NCBI GenBank assembly: GCA_023362775.1
Contig: JALMGJ010000002.1
Location: forward strand, 109,299,981-109,363,980
Source of the DNA: Charina bottae
Taxonomy: Eukaryota > Chordata > Lepidosauria > Squamata > Charinaidae
DNA length: 64,000 nucleotides
Direction of reading: 5' to 3'
Each line of letters opens with the position of its first letter. The first letter of the stretch is position 1. Position numbers and translations under genes: made by a program. Below, piece after piece: positions 1 through 10,639 of the stretch. The notes below the pieces were generated by a model that did no database searches, was not told where the DNA came from, and was given only the letters and a program-made list of their open reading frames with translations.

Positions 1-157
1 GAACAAGAATTCAATCTGTCAGAAAATGCTTGATGGTCTATCAAAAATTGGTCTACCAAATGTTGTCCTCCTATCTACAATACTATCTATATTCCAAAGG
101 CTATTTTAATTCAAGTTAACATGTATCCAGTTGATATATGATGGCCATACTGTAGAT
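1..157. other. Unassigned AT-rich sequence
   Basis: No gene or recognisable repeat is seen. The last eight bases (150-157, CTGTAGAT) look like the left target-site copy of the following hAT-type element. Confidence 0.5.
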
Positions 158-466
158 CAGAGTTTCTCAATCAGGTTTCCATAGAACCCTAGGGTTCCAA
201 GAGAGGTCACTAGGGGTTCCCTGGGAGATCATGATTTATTTAAAAAAATATTTCAAATTCAGGCAACTTCACATTAAAGTGGCAAGTTTCATTCTTTATT
301 TTCAGTTAAAGAACACTTTTAATGCACATATGCAGGCCTACACATGAAACGAATATAATAATTTTGTAACTTCTGGCCTATATTTGAGCCTGAAGGTGCA
401 GGGGTTCCCCGAGGCCTGAAAAATATTTCAAGGAATCCTCCAGGGTCAAAAGTTTGAGAAAGGCTG
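158..466. mobile_element. hAT-type MITE (non-autonomous DNA transposon)
   Basis: A 309-bp element with imperfect terminal inverted repeats. The left end reads CAGAGTTTCTCAA and the right end reads TTTGAGAAAGGCTG, whose complement begins CAGCCTTTCTCAAA. The flanks CTGTAGAT (150-157) and CTGGGGAT (467-474) match at 6 of 8 bases, as expected of an aged 8-bp hAT target duplication. The body has repeated 'gggttcc' blocks and no ORF, so mobilisation would need a transposase from elsewhere. The hAT assignment rests on TIR style and TSD length; the exact family is not known to me. Confidence 0.7.
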
Positions 467-474
467 CTGGGGAT

Positions 475-825
475 AAAAAGCTAGGATATCCTTTCACAAA
501 TTCACTTTTCCAAGACATCCTAATACAGCTGCTGCTGTTTTCATCTAAACCATCATATTGGGTCTGCAACTCTTCTCTCAGCTTATGTCATTTTTGCTCA
601 AGCTGCTTAATATCTTCAAGGTGAGGACATCTCTTTTTACTATATAAAATGCCATGTGCATTGTTTTGATTATATAAATACATGAGATAATGGTGATTTT
701 GATTATGATAAATGTTCAATTGAATTTCATTTATTTTATATCCTGGTTCCATACATGCATAACTAAACTGTTATACAAGCACGAATTTAAGGAGTTTTAT
801 TTTGTAGCAGAGGTCCATAAATATA
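475..825. other. Unassigned AT-rich sequence
   Basis: No convincing ORF or repeat. It lies between the hAT MITE and the tail of the minus-strand L2 element. Confidence 0.4.
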
Positions 826-829
826 AAAT

Positions 830-860
<31 letters not shown>

Positions 861-1004
861 TTTTATTAATCACATTTCTTCACCGCCCATCTTGGCAAGT
901 GACTCTGGGCAGTTTACAATCAAATTAAGATAATACAAGATTAAAATATCATAAAAACAGATTCATAATGACCGTCTCATCCCCGTAACTTCAAACTGTC
1001 CCAC

Positions 1005-1409
1005 TCGATTATGCAGAGAGGGCATGCTGCGGACCCCGTCATTAAGGGAGTTTCACTTGGTGGGGTCCAGAAGGCGGGCCTTCTCGGCAGTGGCACCTGC
1101 CCTTTGGAACATTCTGCCCCCGGAGATGAGGCAGGCTTCTGCCGCCTCGCTTGGGATGGGAACGGGAACAGCTCGTCCTGGGGATGGCTAGTGCCATAGA
1201 GCCCTTTTAAAATACCATTTTATTGCCTCCTGGATTTTATATTTAATTTATTAGTAATTTTGATGATTATAGATTTGTATGGTTTTATATTTATCTATAT
1301 TTATAAATTATATTTATTTTAACTGTTATATTTTGTAAACCGGCCAGAGTCCCCTTCGGGGGAGATGGGGCGGTAATAGAAATTGAAAAATAAATAAAAT
1401 AAATAAATT
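1005..1409 (+). mobile_element. L2 LINE 3' fragment, nested in the minus-strand L2
   Basis: A plus-strand L2 3' end. It carries degraded C-terminal coding sequence (the 'gccctttggaacattctgcc' block of the PALWN motif, then 'tcctggggatggctagtgcc' of the terminal SWGWLAP) and a 3' UTR with 'ggccagagtccccttcgggg' and an AAATA tail ending near 1405. The flanks on both sides are minus-strand L2, so this is probably a 5'-truncated L2 inserted into the 3' UTR of an older one. I did not find a clean target duplication. Confidence 0.65.
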
Positions 1410-1483
1410 ATAAAAATAGAAATATACAATATACAATCCAAGATTGTGAAACAACAGTCTCAATAAAACTTCCCAGGGCCTCA

Positions 1484-1866
1484 TCAAGGTGCCAACCAAC
1501 CCCATGATTGACTATCCCCCCTCCCACCCCAAGTGAGGTGGCACAACGAAGTCTTGACTCCCTTTCGGAAGGCTGGGAGAGTGGGGGCCTGCCTCACCTC
1601 TGGGGGTAACTTATTCCACAGGGCAGGGGCCACGGCAGAGAAGGCCCTCTTTCTGGACCCTGCCAATTGACAATCTCTCATGGACAGGGTCTGTAACTGC
1701 CTGACCGGGTGGGACAGGTCGATGTAATGGGGGTGAGGCGGTCCCTCAGGTAACCTGGACCCATGCCATGTAGGGCTTTAAAGGTGATAAACAACACCTT
1801 GTATTGGACACGGAAGCAAACTGGCACCCAATGCAGCTTGTGCAGCAAAGGTGTTATATGCGCCAT
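1484..1866 (-). pseudogene. L2 ORF2 C-terminal region (broken)
   Basis: Two short frames carry the C-terminal landmarks of L2: HITPLLHKLHWVPVCFRVQY and KALHGMGPGYLRDRL near 1740-1866, then AVAPALWNKLPPEVRQAP and the closing SWGWLAP near 1484-1640. A frame change lies near 1680. The region joins the RT part at 1946 once the small 1869-1944 insertion is set aside. It is a dead retrotransposon fragment. Confidence 0.75.
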
Positions 1867-1868
1867 CT

Positions 1869-1944
1869 ATATGCACCGCCCAGAGTCCCCTTGTGGGGGG
1901 AGATGGGCGGTGATATAAGTTAGAAATAATAAATAAATAAATAA
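1869..1944 (+). mobile_element. Short L2 3'-end insertion inside the minus-strand L2 ORF
   Basis: A 76-bp plus-strand L2 tail ('accgcccagagtccccttg', 'gatgggcggtgatataa', then AAATA repeats). ATCT occurs on both sides (1865-1868 and 1945-1948), a possible 4-bp target duplication. Removing it makes the minus-strand L2 sequence continuous between 1866 and 1949. This is a very short, 5'-truncated retroposition. Confidence 0.65.
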
Positions 1945-1967
1945 ATCTTTGGGGATCCTAAAACTGC

Positions 1968-2627
1968 TCACGCGGCTGCATTCTGAACCAGCTGTAACTT
2001 CTGGATGCTCTTCAAGGGTAGCCCCATGTAGAGTGTGTTGCAATAGTCTATACAGGAGATGACTAGGGCATGAGTGACTGACTGGAGGGACTCTCGATCC
2101 AGGAAGGGGTGTAGCTGGCGCACCACATGAAGTTGGGCAAAGGCTCCCTTGGTCACGGTTGCCACCTGCTCTTCAAACAGGAGCCGTGAGTCCAGGAGAA
2201 CCCCCAGGTTCCGCACCGGATCGGTCTGGGGCAGTGCAACCCCATCCAGAACCAAAAATGGAAGATTCCTGGGTGCCAAGGAGTCCCCAACCCACAGCCA
2301 CTCTGTCTTACCAGGTTTAATCTGAAGCCTGTTGTTCCCCATCCAGACCCCTACAGCCTCCAGGCACTGAGAGAGGGTGGCCACAGCATCACTTAGGTCA
2401 CCCGGGATGGAGAGGTATAATTGGGTATCATCAGCATATTGATGATATCTCATCCCGTGGTGACGGATGATCTCACCCAGCGGTTTCATGTAGATGTTAC
2501 AAAGGAGCGGAGAGAGCCCAGTAGAACCCCCAGGTTCCACACCGGATCTGTCTGGTGCAACCCCATCCAGAACCAAAGATGGTAAGTTCCTGGATGCTAA
2601 GGAGCCCCCAGCCCCCAGCCATTCCAT
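1968..2627 (-). pseudogene. L2 reverse transcriptase, catalytic and thumb part
   Basis: A 219-residue open frame with L2 RT landmarks: GLSPLLCNIYMKPLGE (catalytic block B'), YADDTQLYLSI (catalytic YADD), then LQIKPGKTEWLWV, VRNLGVLLDS and CNTLYMGLPLKSIQKLQLVQ. It would copy L2 RNA at a nicked target in an intact element. The N-terminal part of the frame is sequence from the duplicated unit, so the reading frame enters from a tandem-duplication junction near 2524, not from normal upstream RT sequence. Confidence 0.75.
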
Positions 2628-2850
2628 CTTACCAGGGTTCAGCTAAAGCCTGTTGTTTCCCATCCAGACCCCTACGGCCTCCAGGCACCAAGAGAGGGTG
2701 GTCACAGCATCACTTAAGTCACCCGGGATGGAGATGGAGATGTATAATTGGGTTTTGTCAGCATATTGATGATACCTCATCCCTTGGCGACGGATGATCT
2801 CACCCAGTGGTTTCATGTAGATGTTAAAAAGGAGCAGAGTACTGAACCCT
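2198..2850. repeat. 326-bp tandem duplication within L2 coding sequence
   Basis: The block beginning GAACCCCCAGGTTCC at 2198 recurs at 2524, a spacing of 326 bp. Both units run through the 'catccagaaccaaa', 'acccgggatggagat', 'gtcagcatattgatgat' type landmarks to 'tttcatgtagatgtta' with many point differences. Unit 2 continues into normal upstream L2 sequence after about 2850. Unit 1 ends in 'agtagaacccc', so a short AGAACCC match at the breakpoints probably mediated the duplication. Two YADD-encoding segments are therefore present. Confidence 0.85.
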
Positions 2851-2904
2851 GTGGCTCCTCACGAGGAGGGGCCGTGGGCCGGATCTCTTGCTCCCTATCA
2901 ACAA

Positions 2905-3741
2905 CTATTGGGACCGACCCTGGAGGAAGGAGGTGAACCAGCACAAAACCATGCCACCCACCCCCAACTTCCTGAGCTGACCCAAAAGGATACCATGGTC
3001 GATGGTATCAAAAGCCACTGAGAGGTCAAGAAGAGCAAGGATGGATGCACTGCCCCCATCCCGCTCCTGCCAGAGATCATCCAAAAATTCGACCAAATCT
3101 GCTTCCATCCCATATCCGGGCCTGAAACCTGACTGAAAAGGGTTCAGGTAATCCATTTCATCCAGGATCCTCTGGAGCTGCAACGCCACCACTTTCTGAA
3201 CCACCTTCCCTAAAAATGGGAGGTGGGAGACTGGATGAAAATTGTCCAGCACGGTGGTATCCAGTGATGGTTTCTTGAGGAGGGGGTGCACCAGCGCCAC
3301 TTTAAAGGCAGCCAGAAACACTCCCTCCCCCAAGGATGAATTCACAATTGCCTGGACCCACACACACATCACCTCCCGAGCTGCCTTCACCAGCCAGGAG
3401 GGACAAGGATCTAATTGACAAGTGGTGGTGTTTACAGTCGAGAGAACCCTGTCCACTTCCTTGGGCCCAACAGGGTCAAACTGTTCCCAGATAACTGGGT
3501 AAGTACGTTCCCCAGGCATCTCCACAGGCCATGACACACGCTTGGCATCCAACTTGGAATGGATCCAAGCAATTTTATCCTCCAGATGCCCAGAAAACTC
3601 TTCTGCACGGCCCTGAAGGTGAGTTACTGGACCCACCTTCCCCAGAAGGGATTGGGTGATCTTAAACAGGTCCGTTGGGCTGCATTCTGTGGATGCAATA
3701 AGAGCAGAGAAATATTTATGTTTTGCCACTCTTACCGCCAC
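2905..3741 (-). pseudogene. L2 reverse transcriptase, N-terminal/finger part
   Basis: A 278-residue open frame typical of the start of the L2 RT domain: a linker region (LFKITQSLLGKVGPV), then DPCPSWLVKAAREVM, FKVALVHPLLKKPSLD, FHPVSHLPFLGKVVQKVV, NPFQSGFRPGYGMEADLV and LLDLSVAFDTIDHGILL. It lies between the endonuclease remnant and the duplicated palm region. The frame ends just before the palm, and the next unit is in another frame, so the protein is broken. Confidence 0.8.
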
Positions 3742-4047
3742 AAGGTAGGCCTTAATAGTGGCTCTAGCTTGTGTTCAGTCGGGTTCAGTCCTTGTCTTTC
3801 TCCAGTGGTGCTCTAGATATCTCTTAATCCTCTTCAGAACCCTCAACTCCTCTGTAAATCATGGGGAGTGTCAGGTTTGATGCGACAAGAGAGGTCGCAC
3901 AGGCACGATCCTGTCCAAGGCCCCTGCCACCTCCCTATTCCAGGCAGCAGCCAGGGCCTCCACTGGACCATGCAGCAGATCTTCAGGTATAACCCCCAGC
4001 TCCCTCTGAAACCCCGTTGGGTTCATCAGTCACCGGGGGCAGACCAA

Positions 4048-4650
4048 TCAAATAGGTCCTGCCTCCCTGTGGAGGGGGCTGGCATAGGAGAATCTCAAGG
4101 TCACCAGGGCATGATCTGACCATGACAGAGGGGACAGATGTAACTCTCCCTTCAGATCACATTGCCACTGCTCTGACAAGAAAACCAAGTCTGGTGGGAG
4201 GCCACTGTCTCGAGTTGGGTCCCGAATAATCTGGGACTGGCCCATGGCTGCCATGGTGGCCATAAACTCCCGAGCCGCCTCTGAGGCACGCCTCAGGGAT
4301 GGCAGGTTGAAGTCCCCCAGAACCATGAGTCTGGGGAACACCACCGCCAACCCCGAGACGTCCTCCAGCAGTCAGGCAGGGAGGTTGCTACGCAGCAGGG
4401 AGGCTGGTACAGTAGCAACAATCCCAACTGTTCTTGGGAACCCAACTTCAGGAACATGGTCTCACAACCGGCCACTTGTGGAGCAGCGCCCCGAAGGCCA
4501 CTAGAGATTCCCGGATGACAACAGCCATCCCTCCTCCCCTGCCCTGGGGTCTCGGCTGGTGCCATACCATAAACCCAAGCCGGGCACATTTCTGAAAGGG
4601 GCACCCCCTCTTCAGGGTCCAGCCAGGTCTGGGTAATAGTTTCAAATGCA
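4048..4650 (-). pseudogene. L2 apurinic-like endonuclease remnant
   Basis: The N-terminal endonuclease of L2 is split over at least two frames. The upstream frame shows TWLDPEEGVP and MAVVIRESLVAFGALLHKW (about 4450-4650). The downstream frame shows LGDFNLPSLRRASE and WSDHALVTLRF (about 4060-4350), carrying the GDFN and SDH active-site motifs. A frameshift near 4350-4450 separates them. The copy seems 5' truncated close to 4650. Confidence 0.75.
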
Positions 4651-4877
4651 TTGCATGATACAGAGAATATCAAAATATAAATGGTGACAACTGTAGGTAG
4701 CATAGCTAATAACTGAAATTCCAGAGATACACTATTAAACATTCAGAATTGCCTAAATTTAACTATTGGTTCACAATGTGGTTTGAGTTTATGAGAATAA
4801 AACAGAGTAAGTGGAATAAATAGAAAAAATAAAATTCAATTACACTGAATGCTATAAAAATTACAGCAGAATCTACC

Positions 4878-5146
4878 TGTCAGGGAGATAACTGGTGAAA
4901 GAGGGGGCTCACTCCAGGGGGATAAACGCATGCGCAGTATTGAATCTCTTTGCTTTCCTCCCAAGAGGCTAAAAAAGGCCCCACCCTAGTTTCTTGGGCC
5001 TTTTCTCTTAGAATCACTAATTCATTTTAGTTTAGCTGGATTCTGTCTAGCAGAGTAGAACAATAAAACACTAGAGCCTTTACACCAAGTCTCAGCGTGT
5101 TCCTTCTCTCGAAGTCAGGACACTACCCCAAGGTAAGCGTGTTACA
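4878..5146 (+). mobile_element. Possible solo LTR or LTR fragment
   Basis: The segment starts TGTCAGGGAG and can be read to end GTGTTACA, the TG...CA boundary of LTRs, over about 269 bp. It is richer in GC than its flanks and has an AATAAA signal near 5062 followed by a possible R/U5 region. No matching 5-bp target duplication was found, so the boundaries and nature are uncertain. Confidence 0.35.
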
Positions 5147-5232
5147 GTGTCATTGATTTTGCTAACATAGTTCAGTACTTCCAGCTAAATCTTATAGGAT
5201 TTATAAGTACAGTGTACCACATATACCTGCAG

Positions 5233-5279
5233 ATAAGAGTCGAACACGACTTAACGACTTAACGACTGAACAACAACAA
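5233..5279 (+). mobile_element. RTE-BovB 3' tail fragment
   Basis: The string 'agtcgaacacgacttaacga' followed by 'gactgaacaacaacaa' is the characteristic 3' end of BovB and BovB-tailed SINEs. Only about 45 bp remains, with no coding sequence. Confidence 0.6.
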
Positions 5280-5384
5280 ATCCAAGAATTTTAGGTGCCA
5301 AAATACACCCAAAATTTTGTGTTTGGCATATCCATGAATGGGCTTATCTGTGAGTATATACAGTAGGTTTTCCCCTCAGCTTTT

Positions 5385-5950
5385 TAAAAGTACCCATATA
5401 TCCCGTATATATTCGTGGATAAGCCATCGACAGATAAGCCGACTCTTGAATTTTTAACCAAAATACCATGAAAAATACTCCAATGAACTTGTGATTTATG
5501 GTTTTGATGATTAGACAGGACAGATTATAGAAAAAAGAGTAATATGTTGTATTGTTAGAGAGACAGATTACAATATACTAATAACTGCTGTGAAGAATAT
5601 CGGAAGCCACTTCCTTATATATTTCTTTTCTTTCTTTTCTATTTTTCTTTAACTTTTTTCTTTTCTTGCACTTTCTGCTTTTTCTTTGATTTCCTTCTTT
5701 TCCCCCTTTCTTTCTTACTTTCTTACCTTATATTAGTTTGTGTTCGTTTTTATTGTTCTTGTTTAAGAGCTTTAATAAAAAATATTTAAAAAAAAATACA
5801 CCACCCACAGATAAACCAGTTGTGAAAATTAAAACATGAAAAATTGGAGGGTTGGCTCATCCACGGGTGACACATTTTTCATGGTATTTTGGTTAAAAAT
5901 TCAAGGGTTGGCTTATCGGCCAATGGGCATATATGCAAATGTATATATGG
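5385..5950. mobile_element. Foldback (palindromic) DNA element split by an L1 3' end
   Basis: The left arm (about 5385-5475) contains 'gaatttttaaccaaaatacc' and the right arm (about 5868-5950) contains its reverse complement 'ggtattttggttaaaaattc'. The match extends imperfectly outward into 'gataagcc' versus 'ggcttatc' blocks. This looks like a foldback MITE in which the L1 fragment at about 5484-5791 later inserted. No transposase is present. Confidence 0.6.
5484..5791 (+). mobile_element. L1 LINE 3' end
   Basis: A pyrimidine-rich 3' UTR ends in 'ctttaataaaaaatattt' and poly(A). The start resembles the end of L1 ORF2 seen at about 21860 on the other strand ('gatttatgg.tt.gatgatt'). The flanks AAAAATACTCC (5471-5481) and AAAAATACACC (5792-5802) form a likely 11-bp target duplication with one mismatch. 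Confidence 0.65.
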
Positions 5951-6011
5951 TAAATATGACTGAACTGTAGTTATTGAAATATTGTGATCAAATTAATTAT
6001 GGAACTGGGAC

Positions 6012-8117
6012 GACTCCAAGCCTGGCTGGCAACTCGACAAGTCAGAGTTTCTCAGAGCTCTGAGCTCTGAGACCTGGCTAACTTTCTATCTTGTTTGCAG
6101 GGGTCCACAGACCACTGAAGTTTCCCCCTGGAGAAGGGGGAACCAGAAGATTGCTCACAGAGCCATTGTAATTGCCCACTCCTGTTTTTCTTTGTTGTTT
6201 CCACCGCGGAGAAGAACGGGGGGTGGATGCAGTGAAATGGCCGAAAGAGGATTCTAGCTCTGCAGAGAACGTAAGTCTCTTGGGAGACACAAGAGTGACA
6301 GCCAGCTTTTAGACCACCTTATATTAGTTTTCTTTTTTAGATTAGTACATTTATATTATTCTAAAATTTATCTTTGGACTTCGTTCAAAATGTTGGCTAA
6401 TTTTGTGTTTTCTTTGCTATAATTAATTTTGGTGGAAGTTTGATAGATTTTATTTTGGCAACATAGTGAACAAGTTTTGTATTTTTCTGCCTTTCTTTTG
6501 TATCAGAGAAATTGGGACTTAAGAGACTTTGTTGGTATTTCTCACTCGACAAACTAACTGACTTTTGAGAAATTGTTTGTTTGGGTTAAGCAGCTTGCAG
6601 CCTGAAGAATAAAGAAGAATAAAGAATAAAGTATAGAGAATGTGTGCCTCTCTACCTTTTTTTTTTTTCTTTTTTTTTTTAGAAAGGACTATCTTTCATT
6701 TGGAATATATTTTCATCTTTCCTTTTACAAACTGTTTGAAATACTGCTCTGTGGAATTTTTTCATCTCTTACTTTAAAAGCTTTTCTCACTTAAAGAAAT
6801 AGACATTATTGATAAATAATAGAACAGCTGTTCCTTGCTCCCTGAGAAAATTTTTTGTTTGACTACGGCAGTTGATTACGCTTTGAACAACAAATAATGG
6901 CCTTTCTCACAGTACTTCAGGATTTTAAGGAAGAAACCAGCAAAATTTTTTTGCAAATTAAGAAATCCATAGAACGTATATTAATAGTTTTGGTGGCTCA
7001 GGAACAGAAGATACAAGGGACAGATTTAGAAACAGAGGAAAGACCTTTCGAACCAGTAGAGAAACAGGGAAAGAGGACTTTGAATGTATTGGTACAGAAG
7101 AAGATTATGATATTTTACAGGAAGTGGTCTATTAAATGTTTGGGCATAAATACATTGTGGCAGCTGAGACAGGAAGATTTTAATATGCAAATTGATAGAT
7201 ATGGCAAAATAAACATTTTGATATCCCACATGAGTTACAGAAATAAACAAGTTGCATATTGTGATATTGGCATAACCTAAACAGGAGATTTATTGATATT
7301 GATTTGGAATGCAAGGTGAATGAAAATGCGGATTTGGTATTGTACACAGAGTAAGCACAGATATGAGAAATTTACAGATGCATAAAAACATGATATTTTA
7401 AGTGTAAGATACAAGATTATAAATAAATATGTTGATATTATATATTACTCTTTCTGGAGACACATTTATGAGAAGACAATGAGATGATGAGATGGAATTA
7501 GAATGTAGATTATTACAAGAATATGTTGTATGTATTAGGTTATATGTTATGTTAGGTTTTGTATTTTTGCTATATTATGTATTATGTTATGTAATATGTT
7601 AGATTATGTATTAATGGAATATATAGTCATAACATGAACAGAATATACTGTATTTTATTAGACGTAGATAAGGCCTTTATTTGTTATACTAATTGGACTT
7701 TATTGAAGATATAAATATAGATGTAAAAATGGAAAGAGCAAATGGAAAACATTTAATTGATGCAACAATGAACGTTTGATTACTATTCTAAGGAGTAGAA
7801 ACCAGAGATGGATTGTTGGAAGATATCAAGAAAGGCGAAACCTATATGAAGAACAGAAGATTGGATTATAGAAATCAAAGGGTATATGACAAAGAAAAGT
7901 TTCTGTGTATTGTATTAAGGACTAACATTTAAAGTTAATTGTTGTACTTAAAGTTCAAGGATAAATTGGAGGACATCTATTTTCTATATTTTTCTTGTTT
8001 GTTATTTTTTGACTTCACTTTTTCTTTTCCCTTTTCTTACTTTGTATTTCTATTTCTTTTCTTTTGTATTAGCTTTTAATGTGTATTTTAAAAATTAATA
8101 AAACTTATGGAAAAAAA
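6012..8117 (+). mobile_element. L1-derived insertion, 2.1 kb, internally deleted or half-L1 like
   Basis: The insertion is bounded by a perfect 17-bp target duplication AATTATGGAACTGGGAC (5995-6011 and 8118-8134). It ends in AATAAAACTTATGG plus poly(A). A GC-richer leader (6012-6300) is followed by a 127-codon frame (6897-7280), a degenerate stretch that still hints at the L1 RT block 'LDVDKAF' (near 7662-7680), and a pyrimidine-rich 3' UTR. A full L1 is about 6 kb, so most of ORF2 is missing. Naming it L1 rests on the poly(A) tail, the 3' UTR style and the RT hint. Confidence 0.7.
6897..7280 (+). pseudogene. Possible L1 ORF1 remnant
   Basis: A 127-codon frame with a charged, helix-prone N-terminus (VLQDFKEETSKIFLQIKKSI) lies where ORF1 would be, after the leader of the L1-derived insertion. 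L1 ORF1 proteins are RNA-binding coiled-coil chaperones of about 300 residues, so this would be truncated. No diagnostic RRM or CTD motif is seen. The call depends mainly on position. Confidence 0.35.
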
Positions 8118-8159
8118 AATTATGGAACTGGGACTACAGTTTGAGAACCATTGTGATGA

Positions 8160-8345
8160 AGGTGTTGGATTAGGACTGAGGAGGCTCTTAGGTTTGCATC
8201 CACCCTCAGCCCTAGGAGGTGACTTTGGGCCAGTTACTCTCACTCAGCCCAACATACTTCAACGGGTTTTTACGTGGAAAATTGGAGGACAGAGGACTGT
8301 GCATACCACTTTGAGCTCCTGAAGAAGAGGTGGGAAATAAATCCA
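8160..8345 (+). mobile_element. Old tRNA-derived SINE fragment
   Basis: Carries 'gtgactttgggccagttact' and 'tcactcagcccaac', the body block shared with the SINEs at 22507 and 23103, then a 'ccactttgagctcct' block and an AAATA-like tail. The tRNA head is lost or unrecognisable. Confidence 0.55.
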
Positions 8346-8349
8346 AGAA

Positions 8350-10362
8350 ATAAATATGTAAGCTAACATTATTTAAACTTGAGAAGGGATAAGCTTCTAA
8401 ATAATTGTTTTTCCCTTTGGTTTGCTAAGTTTCATGTTTTGGGTTTTAAAATCTGTTTTCAAATTTCCAATTATAAGTTGCCATGGAGAAGGTGATCTTA
8501 GAAATACTTTTATACAATAAATACACATCAAGACATTCATCTCTCAACTATAATTGGGTACTTATCCAGGCAATGGCCCCTTGGCATTTGTTACAGTTCA
8601 CTTATAGTGCTATTTGAAAAGAAACAAGCGACTAAATAACTAAGATTAAGTTCTTGTATCATAAATACTTCAAGAGTCTTTTAATGGTTCACTTACTGAG
8701 GATATTAGAGAAAGTAATTTTTAGGCATCCCTTACCCATTGATCTCTCTAGCCAGGAATTAATGTGTGAAAAGACAAAGTTCACTTTACAGAGGCAAAAT
8801 GTTTGTATCATAGGAAAGGCAGTTGAAAAGGACTTGTCATGGAAACACAGTTTAGGATTCTGACATCTTTCTCCTCTAAAGATCTTTGGAGACTGAGAAA
8901 AAGGGCTTAGTTCAGAATTAGATCATGCAGATCATCCATCATCCATTAGATCATCCCAGATCAATATCTGGCACTTCCTGTTCAAGTAACATCTGGTAGA
9001 TGGGCTTGGAAAGAACTTGGCCTGAGATGCGCACTGCAAATGAGCCCTGAAGTAGATGGGATCCAATAAGGAAGCCAGACTAAATGCTGCTGTACTCGTG
9101 TGATTAATAAAGGGCATAGCAAGTAATTATTTTGTGATCTGCAAATTGTAGTCGCAAGATAAAAGTTAGCAACTTAGGCCAGAAACTTGGAGCTTAACTA
9201 TATGAGATATTAAATGTACCACCTGTAGTGTCCTATTAAGTTGTTGTAAGTGTGGAATAGCAAGTGGGGGATAGTCCACTCTGAATTATGGCTTCAGTAT
9301 ACAGGGAATGCAGTCCTGATCTAAACTATCTGGCTGTGTTGTGATTAGTGCCAGAAGGAAAGACTAAATAGCAACAATAAGAGCTCTGTCTGAGTTCTGT
9401 CTCTGATTGAATTGGCATCATGCAGGTGAGAGGCAATGGAAGGAATAAACTCTACTTATCCATTGTGGCCCAGATTCAATCAGAGTTGCTGTACTTACTA
9501 TTAAATAATATGAAATTCATACAGCATTACAGGCAATCCATTTAATATGATAAGTAGTTTGGCTCTTAGGTGCCTTTAAAAATGCTTTAAGGAGGACACA
9601 GCTATCAATGTCTGTTACAGATTATTGTTTGCTTGGAAACAATAGTGCAGAATCTGTGATTTTGCTGGTTTCTGCACCAGCCAGAAATTCCCTGCAGCTC
9701 AGAATATAGTTCCTGACTCTTTTCTTTATTGAATAAGTTGGTGACTGAGAGAGGTACAACTGTGAAGGAATGTAGAATGCTGAATATGAGGTTCACAGCT
9801 TTCTCAATTATACCAAAGTTCTGGTACAGCATGAAAAGCAACTTATTTGCCTGTGTGACTGGTTGATCACTTCTTTGCTCATAATGTGTGGTGGTAGGAC
9901 ACCCATAAGAACACAGAGTCAGTATATGAGTCAGCTATGTGAGATCCTCAAATATATCCCAGCATTATAAACCTGATAATGAATTCATTTTTCTTTTACT
10001 CTCTTTCTAAAATGGGACATGTAAATACGCACTTTGGAACAAAACCTTATCTATCTGTGTTTTTAATATGTTATAAAGGACAAGGTATGTTGAGAGAAAA
10101 TCTTTATTTAGGGCCACCATATCTAGGCTTCAAACATGCTGATGACCACTGGATGGCGGAAGATACAGTATATGGCTCTCCTTCACTGAAGGTGTTTAAA
10201 CTGAGATATTTTGGTGCTGAGGTAGAGCAACAAATGGCATTCCCATTTAGGCAAGATGCAAAATATGCACAGGCATGATACTTGGCCCCTTGTAGAAGAA
10301 AATTGCACAAGCATCCCATCCCATTTATGTCAGTAGAAACACAATACAAACAGTCCAGTAGA
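8350..10362. other. Unassigned non-repetitive-looking sequence
   Basis: About 2 kb of AT-rich sequence without a supported gene or repeat. Short open frames here have no recognisable motif and look random. Confidence 0.4.
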
Positions 10363-10372
10363 TAACACATTT

Positions 10373-10558
10373 ATTTATTTATTATTTGGATTTATCCCCG
10401 CCCATCTCTACCGTGGTAGACTCTGGGCGGTTTACAATCACAATATAAAAGTTAAAAACTTATACATTTAAAACTACCATAAAAATAAAAAATAGAAATC
10501 CAAAAAGATGGTATGTTCTTAAAAGGAGGATATTATTACGCTAACCACCCCCAGGAGG
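10373..10558 (-). mobile_element. Short L2-derived element (copy 1)
   Basis: A 186-bp minus-strand element. It begins CCTCCTGGGGGTGG (the degenerate end of the L2 ORF), runs through an L2 3' UTR with 'ccgcccagagtctacc', and ends in AAATA repeats. A perfect 9-bp target duplication AACACATTT flanks it (10364-10372 and 10559-10567). A second copy at 53671-53863 starts at the same nucleotide, suggesting a discrete non-autonomous family more than random 5' truncation. Confidence 0.8.
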
Positions 10559-10639
10559 AACACATTTGCTGACTTTTCCTTGCACCCAAATGTTGCTGCC
10601 TATGACAGTTGTCTCACACTGCCTCAGAATGTGCAGAAA

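Larger units (their letters stand above)
826..4650 (-). mobile_element. L2 LINE, long degraded copy with nested insertions
   Basis: A minus-strand L2-type (CR1-superfamily) retrotransposon. Reading from right to left it shows endonuclease remnants (4048-4650), reverse transcriptase N-terminal and finger regions (2905-3741), the RT catalytic part with YADD (1968-2627), the C-terminal domain (1484-1866), and the 3' end near 826-1004. That 3' end has the diagnostic 'aaactgcccagagtcact' block and an AAATA-type tail, seen here as ATTT repeats. The copy is broken by frameshifts and stops. It is interrupted by two plus-strand L2 pieces (about 1005-1409 and 1869-1944) and by a 326-bp tandem duplication. 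It cannot encode active protein. Assigning 826-1004 to the same copy is inference from orientation and order. Confidence 0.8.
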
